Below are positions 5,638 through 9,893 of a DNA stretch of 9,893 nucleotides, one piece after another. Within the stretch, counting starts at the first letter, position 1, and each line of letters starts with the position of its first letter. The position numbers and the translations under genes were made by a program. A model generated the notes under the pieces. That model saw only the letters and a list, made by a program, of their open reading frames with translations, did not search any database and was not told the origin of the DNA. Source of the stretch: Euryarchaeota archaeon UBA40 (GTDB lineage Archaea > Thermoplasmatota > Poseidoniia > Poseidoniales > Thalassarchaeaceae); assembly GCA_002506875.1 (NCBI GenBank), contig DAYJ01000055.1, positions 1 through 9,893 of the forward strand, in the 5' to 3' direction.

Positions 5638-7245
5638 ATGGCACGCAGAGAGCATGAACGCATCCTCCAAGACACGGAGAGAGAACAAGGGCACACTGCT
5701 CTTCGCAACAATGTCCGTGCAGCGTTGGCGTTAGCGGATGCGGTCCGATCAACCATTGGTCCTCTCGGTTTGGATAAGATGCTCATATCCGATGAGGGGG
5801 ATGTTCAGGTCACCAATGATGGTGTCACAGTTCTTGAAGCAGCGAAAGTAGAGCATCCTACGGCTCGAATGTTGATATCAACATCAAGCGTTCAGGACGA
5901 TGAAGCTCGAGATGGTACGAGTAGCGCAATTGTACTCACTGCAGAACTCTTACTCAACGCATTAGATTGGATAGATCGAGGTATTCATCCATCAGTCATG
6001 GTTGCGGGCTATAGGATTGCGATGGATCACAGCCTAATCGCAATAGAGGATATATCGAGACCCATGGAGGAGGCAGATAATATCCGAATTGTTTCGACTA
6101 GCCTTGCGGGCAAAGTGGGTGAGGATGTTCGCCGAATTCTTTCGAATCTCGCAGTTGAGACGGCCTCCATTGCAGCGGATAGGGGCTCATCTAAGCATGT
6201 TGATCCCGACCTAATCAAGCGAATTATCATCCGAGGTGGTCGAATTGCAGATTGTGAGCGTGTTGACGGAATCGTTCTCCGTAAGACTCGTCTTGATTCA
6301 CAGACTCCTAGTCGATTGGACGGTGGCAAAGTCCTCTTGCTTGATGGTGGGCTGGATCCGAAGGAACTCAGTGTCAATGCCTCAATTCGAATCACAGAGC
6401 CCGGAATGATGGCTCGCTTCCTCCAGCGACAGAAGCAGGAGATGAAAGAACGAGTGGATGCTATTGCGGAAGCGGGTATTGATTTGCTTATTGTAAGAGA
6501 TGGAATCCACGAGGATGCGATTCCAATACTTCGTGATGCAGGCATTGTCACTTATCGTAGAGTGGAACGCACCGACCTCGAACTTATTGCAAGAGCCTGT
6601 GGTGCCCGGATAGTTCGGGACGTTCAAGGTATTCGTTCAGAGAGTATTGGTGAGTTTAATTCAGTGAATGAAGAGAGATGGGAGAGTATTGATCACGTTC
6701 GAATTCACGGATCAGTGGGTTCGGGTCAGACTGTTGTATTGCGAGGCTCAACAGATGCAGTAATTGACGAAGTGTCACGTGCGTTTGATGATGCCATTGG
6801 TGTTGCTTGTGGTTTGCAAGAGGAACCCAAGATGCTTCCCGGAGGAGGAGCAATTCAAATCGCTCTTGCCCGTCGCCTTCGTTCTCATGCGACATCGATT
6901 CCTGGACGTGAGCAACTTGCTGTGGAAGCGTACGCAGCAGCTCTTGAATCAATTCCCAGAGCACTTGCAGAGAATTCAGGTCTCGATGGTCTTGATCAGA
7001 TAATCGCCATCACTGCTGCGCAGACCTCTTCCTCCAATGATTGGCTTGGTATCGATGTAACAGATCGTTCCATCCATCCTATGAACGAACGTGGAGTTCT
7101 CGAACCAGTTCGAATAGCTCGTCAAGCAATCACAGGAGCGACCGAATCGGCAATTTCTGTCCTTCGAATTGGAGATATTCTTTGGGCAAAGCAGGATGCT
7201 CAGATGCCTGACTGGCAATCGGATATCAATCAGGATGAGGATTGA
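5638..7245 (+). CDS. Thermosome-family (group II) chaperonin subunit, divergent
   Basis: Subunit of 535 residues for an archaeal ring chaperonin that folds proteins in an ATP-driven chamber with a built-in lid. All three domains are present: equatorial (about 1-125 and 380-520), intermediate, and apical (about 190-350) including the helical protrusion around MMARFLQRQKQ. The three ATPase aspartates are kept: D61 (VTNDG), D92 (RDGTS) and D385 (FDDAIG). Deviations from the usual pattern are GPLG instead of GPKG near the phosphate loop, RDGTSS instead of GDGTTT, and a tail ending SDINQDED instead of Gly-Gly-Met repeats. This suggests a divergent paralogue, perhaps one of several subunits. ATG5638 gives an N-terminus (ARREHERILQDTEREQG) of normal family length; a weak GGTG lies 10 bases upstream. 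The 3' end overlaps the convergent dehydrogenase gene by 16 bases. Confidence 0.93.
   Translation: MARREHERILQDTEREQGHTALRNNVRAALALADAVRSTIGPLGLDKMLISDEGDVQVTNDGVTVLEAAKVEHPTARMLISTSSVQDDEARDGTSSAIVLTAELLLNALDWIDRGIHPSVMVAGYRIAMDHSLIAIEDISRPMEEADNIRIVSTSLAGKVGEDVRRILSNLAVETASIAADRGSSKHVDPDLIKRIIIRGGRIADCERVDGIVLRKTRLDSQTPSRLDGGKVLLLDGGLDPKELSVNASIRITEPGMMARFLQRQKQEMKERVDAIAEAGIDLLIVRDGIHEDAIPILRDAGIVTYRRVERTDLELIARACGARIVRDVQGIRSESIGEFNSVNEERWESIDHVRIHGSVGSGQTVVLRGSTDAVIDEVSRAFDDAIGVACGLQEEPKMLPGGGAIQIALARRLRSHATSIPGREQLAVEAYAAALESIPRALAENSGLDGLDQIIAITAAQTSSSNDWLGIDVTDRSIHPMNERGVLEPVRIARQAITGATESAISVLRIGDILWAKQDAQMPDWQSDINQDED
7230..7245. other. 16-base tail-to-tail overlap of chaperonin and threonine dehydrogenase genes
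   Basis: The chaperonin stop is TGA at 7243-7245 on the plus strand and the dehydrogenase stop is at 7230-7232 on the minus strand, so the last codons of each gene lie within the other. There is no room for an intergenic terminator. Confidence 0.9.
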
Positions 7246-8159
7246 GAATTTCTCAGATTAACTATCATCTCGTCCACGATGCGGTCGAGATCAAATTCAG
7301 GTACCCATCCCCATTCCTTTCGAGCAACATTGTCCTCGATTGAGTCCGGCCATGAATCAGCGTAATTTTGTCTTACATCCGGTTCGTAATTACAGGTAAA
7401 TTCGGGGATATGACGGCGAATACTCTCGACAAGTTCCCCTACTGTGAATGAGCAACCTGCTATGTTGTATCCACCACGCGCTCCACTCAATGAATCAAGA
7501 GGGGCTTCCATAAGTTCCAAAGTTGCACGTATTGCATCATCCATATACATCATTGGAAGTCGAGTATCCTCACGGACGAAGCAGTTGTAATAGCCATCAG
7601 AGAGAGCCGCGTGGAATATTTCCACAGCATAGTCCGTGGTCCCTCCCCCTGCTGGTGCTTTCCACGAGATGAGGCCTGGATACCGAAGTCCACGCATATC
7701 AATGTCAGATGTCATCGCTAGCTGTTCGCCAACGACCTTCGTTTTACCATACATCGTAGTTGGACTCAATCCAGTTACTTGGGGGGCATGCTTTGGACAG
7801 TCAGGTCCGAATACTGCGATTGAGGATGGCGAGAATAGTCGACAATTGTGCTTCTTTGCTACGGAGATTACGTTTACGAGTCCGTCTACATTGATACTCC
7901 AACAGAGATCAGGGTTCTTTTCTCCAGTTGCAGACAATAGGGCAGCGAGATGGTAGATGTCAGTGATTCCCTTGCTTTGGACTAAATCCTCTATTCTCTT
8001 AGCATCCATTACATCGAGTTGTATGCAACCTTCAGATTCACGGACATCTGTGGATATGACTGCTTCATGTCCGTATTTATCTCGTAGTGATTCAACTAAC
8101 TCTGTCCCAATCTGGCCGAGGGCTCCGGTCACTAGAATCCGGGTTGGAACCGTGCCCAT
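7230..8159 (-). CDS. tdh: L-threonine 3-dehydrogenase, SDR (epimerase-like) type
   Basis: A 309-residue NAD-dependent enzyme of the extended short-chain dehydrogenase family, predicted to oxidise L-threonine to 2-amino-3-oxobutyrate, which a CoA ligase (Kbl) then splits to glycine and acetyl-CoA. The Rossmann motif is GALGQIG (12-18), with D38 ending strand 2, typical of NAD preference. The catalytic set is the S112/S113 region plus Y137 and K141 (YGKTK). Family-specific blocks are GGGTTDYAVE (171-180), LPMMYMDDAI (201-210) and ADSWPDSIEDNVAR (267-280). These distinguish it from UDP-sugar epimerases and from the zinc-dependent Tdh of E. coli. ATG8159 is chosen because it directly precedes the first beta strand (RILVTG). 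The frame stays open to 8390, but that part is antisense to pyrG and unlike the family. No kbl gene lies in the window. Confidence 0.9.
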   Translation of the reverse strand: MGTVPTRILVTGALGQIGTELVESLRDKYGHEAVISTDVRESEGCIQLDVMDAKRIEDLVQSKGITDIYHLAALLSATGEKNPDLCWSINVDGLVNVISVAKKHNCRLFSPSSIAVFGPDCPKHAPQVTGLSPTTMYGKTKVVGEQLAMTSDIDMRGLRYPGLISWKAPAGGGTTDYAVEIFHAALSDGYYNCFVREDTRLPMMYMDDAIRATLELMEAPLDSLSGARGGYNIAGCSFTVGELVESIRRHIPEFTCNYEPDVRQNYADSWPDSIEDNVARKEWGWVPEFDLDRIVDEMIVNLRNSQSSS

Positions 8160-8277
8160 GGGTATAGACGGCAAGTCCGATACTTGATGATTGACAATAG
8201 AGGATGAAACGGAATCCTTCCACATTCCAGACAACCTTGATAGGCCAACGTGGACGGCTCCAAATCCCGTTGATTGC
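8160..8277. promoter_or_regulatory. Divergent intergenic region tdh / pyrG
   Basis: These 118 bases lie between the divergent starts of tdh and pyrG and must hold or abut both promoters. No convincing TATA box or ribosome binding site is seen on either strand. The only symmetry noticed is a short repeat, GGAAT at 8211-8215 and ATTCC at 8224-8228, too weak to call a site. Confidence 0.5.
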
Positions 8278-9893
8278 ATGAAGTATGTCGTGGTCTCGGG
8301 TGGTGTACTCAGTGGAATTGGCAAAGGTGTGACTGCCAGTAGCATTGGAGTTCTGATGAAGTCCCTCGGTTTGCGAGTGACTGCTATCAAGATTGATCCC
8401 TATCTGAACTCTGATGCAGGCACAATGAGTCCTTTCGAGCACGGTGAAGTGTTTGTCCTTGACGATGGTGGGGAGGCTGATCTCGATTTGGGGAATTACG
8501 AACGTTTCCTTGATGTGACACTTTCTCGTGACAACAACCTCACTACTGGGAAAATATACTCTGAGGTCATTGGGAAGGAGAGAAAGGGCGATTATCTCGG
8601 TAAGACTGTGCAGGTTGTCCCACATATCACTGATGAGATTCAAGATTGGATTGAGAGAGTCGCTCATACGCCTGCGGATGGGACAGGCGAAGTTCCGGAA
8701 ATTTGTGTAATTGAGCTTGGTGGAACCGTGGGTGACATCGAATCTGCTCCATTTGTCGAAGCATTGCGCCAATTCCAATTCCGTGTTGGTAGCAACAACA
8801 TATGTTTCCTCCACGTGAGCCTTGTTCCCGTAATTGGTGTGGTCGGCGAGCAGAAGACAAAGCCAACTCAACACTCAGTGAAGGAGCTGATGGCCTCTGG
8901 AATTCAGCCTGACTTCCTCGTATGCCGGTCCTCTGAACCTCTACTCCCTGAGGTGAAGCGAAAACTTTCCTTATTCTGCCATGTGTCCGAAGAGGCTGTA
9001 TTCAGTGCTCATGATGTGTCGAATATCTACCGTGTGCCATTGATGCTCGAGGAGCAGGGTGCCATTGTACAGATGGCGTCCCATTTCGGTCTTGATATCC
9101 CTGCTGAACGTCCTCAGTTGAGGGATTGGGGAGAAATGGCCCAGAGAATGGATGACCTTAGCGGGGAGGTTCGAATCGCGATGGTTGGCAAGTATACCGG
9201 GCTGTCAGATTCCTATCTGAGTGTAATCAAGGCACTCCAGCATTCTGCTTTACATGAAGGCGTAAACCTCTCGATTGACTGGGTAGAGGCTAGTAATCTA
9301 GAGAATTCAAACGAAGGCACGGATAAGCACGAGTCAGCATGGTCATTGGTGAAGGGTGCAGATGGAATTCTTGTTCCCGGCGGATTTGGAGATCGAGGCA
9401 TAGAAGGAAAGATTCTCGCTGCAAAGCACGCTCGAGAGAATACTGTTCCATATCTTGGGGTCTGCTTAGGTCTTCAGATTGCGACGATTGAATTCGCTCG
9501 AAATCGTCTCGGTCTAAAGGGTGCCAACAGCACTGAGTTCGATGAAGATACTCCACACCCCACGGTCATATTCATGCCTGAGGGAAGTCGTACTCATATG
9601 GGTGGGACGATGCGACTCGGTAGTCGTCAGACGAATCTTCAGACACAGGACTGTGCAGCTTATCGCCTCTATGATGGAGAAATGGAGATTCATGAGCGCC
9701 ATCGCCATCGATACGAAGTAAATCCAGATTTGGTAACTGCTCTTGAGGAGAAGGGCTTGCGATTCGTCGGCCGTGACACTGAAGGCGAGAGAATGGAAAT
9801 CATTGAACTTGAGGGCCATCCTTTCTTCTTCGGTACTCAATACCATCCTGAATTCAAGTCACGTCCAGGACGCCCCAGTCCACCGTTCCTTGG
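8278..9893 (+). CDS. pyrG: CTP synthase, 3' end cut by window edge
   Basis: Glutamine-hydrolysing enzyme that aminates UTP to CTP, the last step of de novo pyrimidine nucleotide synthesis. The frame is uninterrupted from ATG8278 to the right edge: 538 codons, with about 10-20 residues missing judging by family length. The N-terminal synthetase domain has SGGVLSGIGKG (7-17), KIDPYLNSDAGTMSPFEHGE, LDDGGEADLDLGNYERF, IELGGTVGDIES and KTKPTQHSVKEL. The C-terminal class I glutamine amidotransferase domain, from about 298, has LVPGGFGDRG, the nucleophile C396 in GVCLGLQ, ERHRHRYEVN, and H523 and E525 in YHPEF, completing the Cys-His-Glu triad. No Shine-Dalgarno sequence precedes the ATG, but the protein starts MKYVVVSGGV exactly as in the family. 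It is divergent from tdh across 118 bases. Nothing suggests altered function. Confidence 0.97.
   Translation, partial: MKYVVVSGGVLSGIGKGVTASSIGVLMKSLGLRVTAIKIDPYLNSDAGTMSPFEHGEVFVLDDGGEADLDLGNYERFLDVTLSRDNNLTTGKIYSEVIGKERKGDYLGKTVQVVPHITDEIQDWIERVAHTPADGTGEVPEICVIELGGTVGDIESAPFVEALRQFQFRVGSNNICFLHVSLVPVIGVVGEQKTKPTQHSVKELMASGIQPDFLVCRSSEPLLPEVKRKLSLFCHVSEEAVFSAHDVSNIYRVPLMLEEQGAIVQMASHFGLDIPAERPQLRDWGEMAQRMDDLSGEVRIAMVGKYTGLSDSYLSVIKALQHSALHEGVNLSIDWVEASNLENSNEGTDKHESAWSLVKGADGILVPGGFGDRGIEGKILAAKHARENTVPYLGVCLGLQIATIEFARNRLGLKGANSTEFDEDTPHPTVIFMPEGSRTHMGGTMRLGSRQTNLQTQDCAAYRLYDGEMEIHERHRHRYEVNPDLVTALEEKGLRFVGRDTEGERMEIIELEGHPFFFGTQYHPEFKSRPGRPSPPFL

Noticed and set aside
6027..6551. 174-codon minus-strand frame inside the chaperonin gene
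   Set aside because: Serine-, arginine- and isoleucine-rich translation typical of an antisense shadow; the plus-strand chaperonin is unambiguous.
8211..8228. GGAAT-N8-ATTCC inverted repeat between tdh and pyrG
   Set aside because: Five-base arms are expected by chance in a region this size, and nothing else supports a site.
8160..8390. 77-codon N-terminal extension of the threonine dehydrogenase frame
   Set aside because: The extension runs antisense over the pyrG start and precedes a normal Rossmann N-terminus. The family starts near ATG8159.
8092..8874. Open frame of 260 codons on the minus strand across pyrG and its upstream region
   Set aside because: It is antisense to a clear CTP synthase, has no recognisable motif, and overlaps the tdh start in another frame. 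It is a shadow.

Overview
The window looks archaeal, most likely a marine planktonic euryarchaeon such as Poseidoniales (Marine Group II). The support is a group II (thermosome-type) chaperonin, start codons that mostly lack a Shine-Dalgarno sequence, a bacterial-type dnaK of the sort many mesophilic euryarchaea acquired, and a secreted, membrane-anchored peptidase. The lineage is an inference; nothing in the window proves it.

Seven genes fill almost all the DNA and switch strand repeatedly (+ + | - - | + | - | +). From the left: about 100 bases of flank with two interlaced inverted repeats; a secreted M14 zinc carboxypeptidase (117-1463, +) followed 24 bases later by a cytosolic M17 leucyl aminopeptidase (1488-2993, +); dnaK (3005-4879, -) and, just upstream of it, a small alpha-crystallin/Hsp20-like protein with an unusual helical N-terminal region (4894-5508, -); a divergent thermosome-family chaperonin (5638-7245, +); an SDR-type L-threonine 3-dehydrogenase (7230-8159, -); and CTP synthase pyrG (8278 to the right edge, +, about the last 10-20 codons missing). 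Convergent gene ends are packed tightly: 11 bases between pepA and dnaK, and a 16-base overlap between the chaperonin and the dehydrogenase.

The first pair suits protein and peptide scavenging: trimming outside the membrane, then final aminopeptidase digestion inside. The middle block (Hsp20-like, DnaK, chaperonin) brings together three chaperone classes: a holdase, a 70-kDa foldase and a ring chaperonin. They share one 129-base divergent intergenic region that holds a perfect 6-5-6 inverted repeat, TACAAC-N5-GTTGTA. No grpE or dnaJ lies beside dnaK. This block is the best candidate for something not well described: an Hsp20-like partner in the place where grpE often sits, and a chaperonin with altered nucleotide-pocket residues. 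The right end is ordinary metabolism: threonine catabolism and pyrimidine nucleotide synthesis.

No tRNA, rRNA, CRISPR, insertion sequence or phage gene was recognised.
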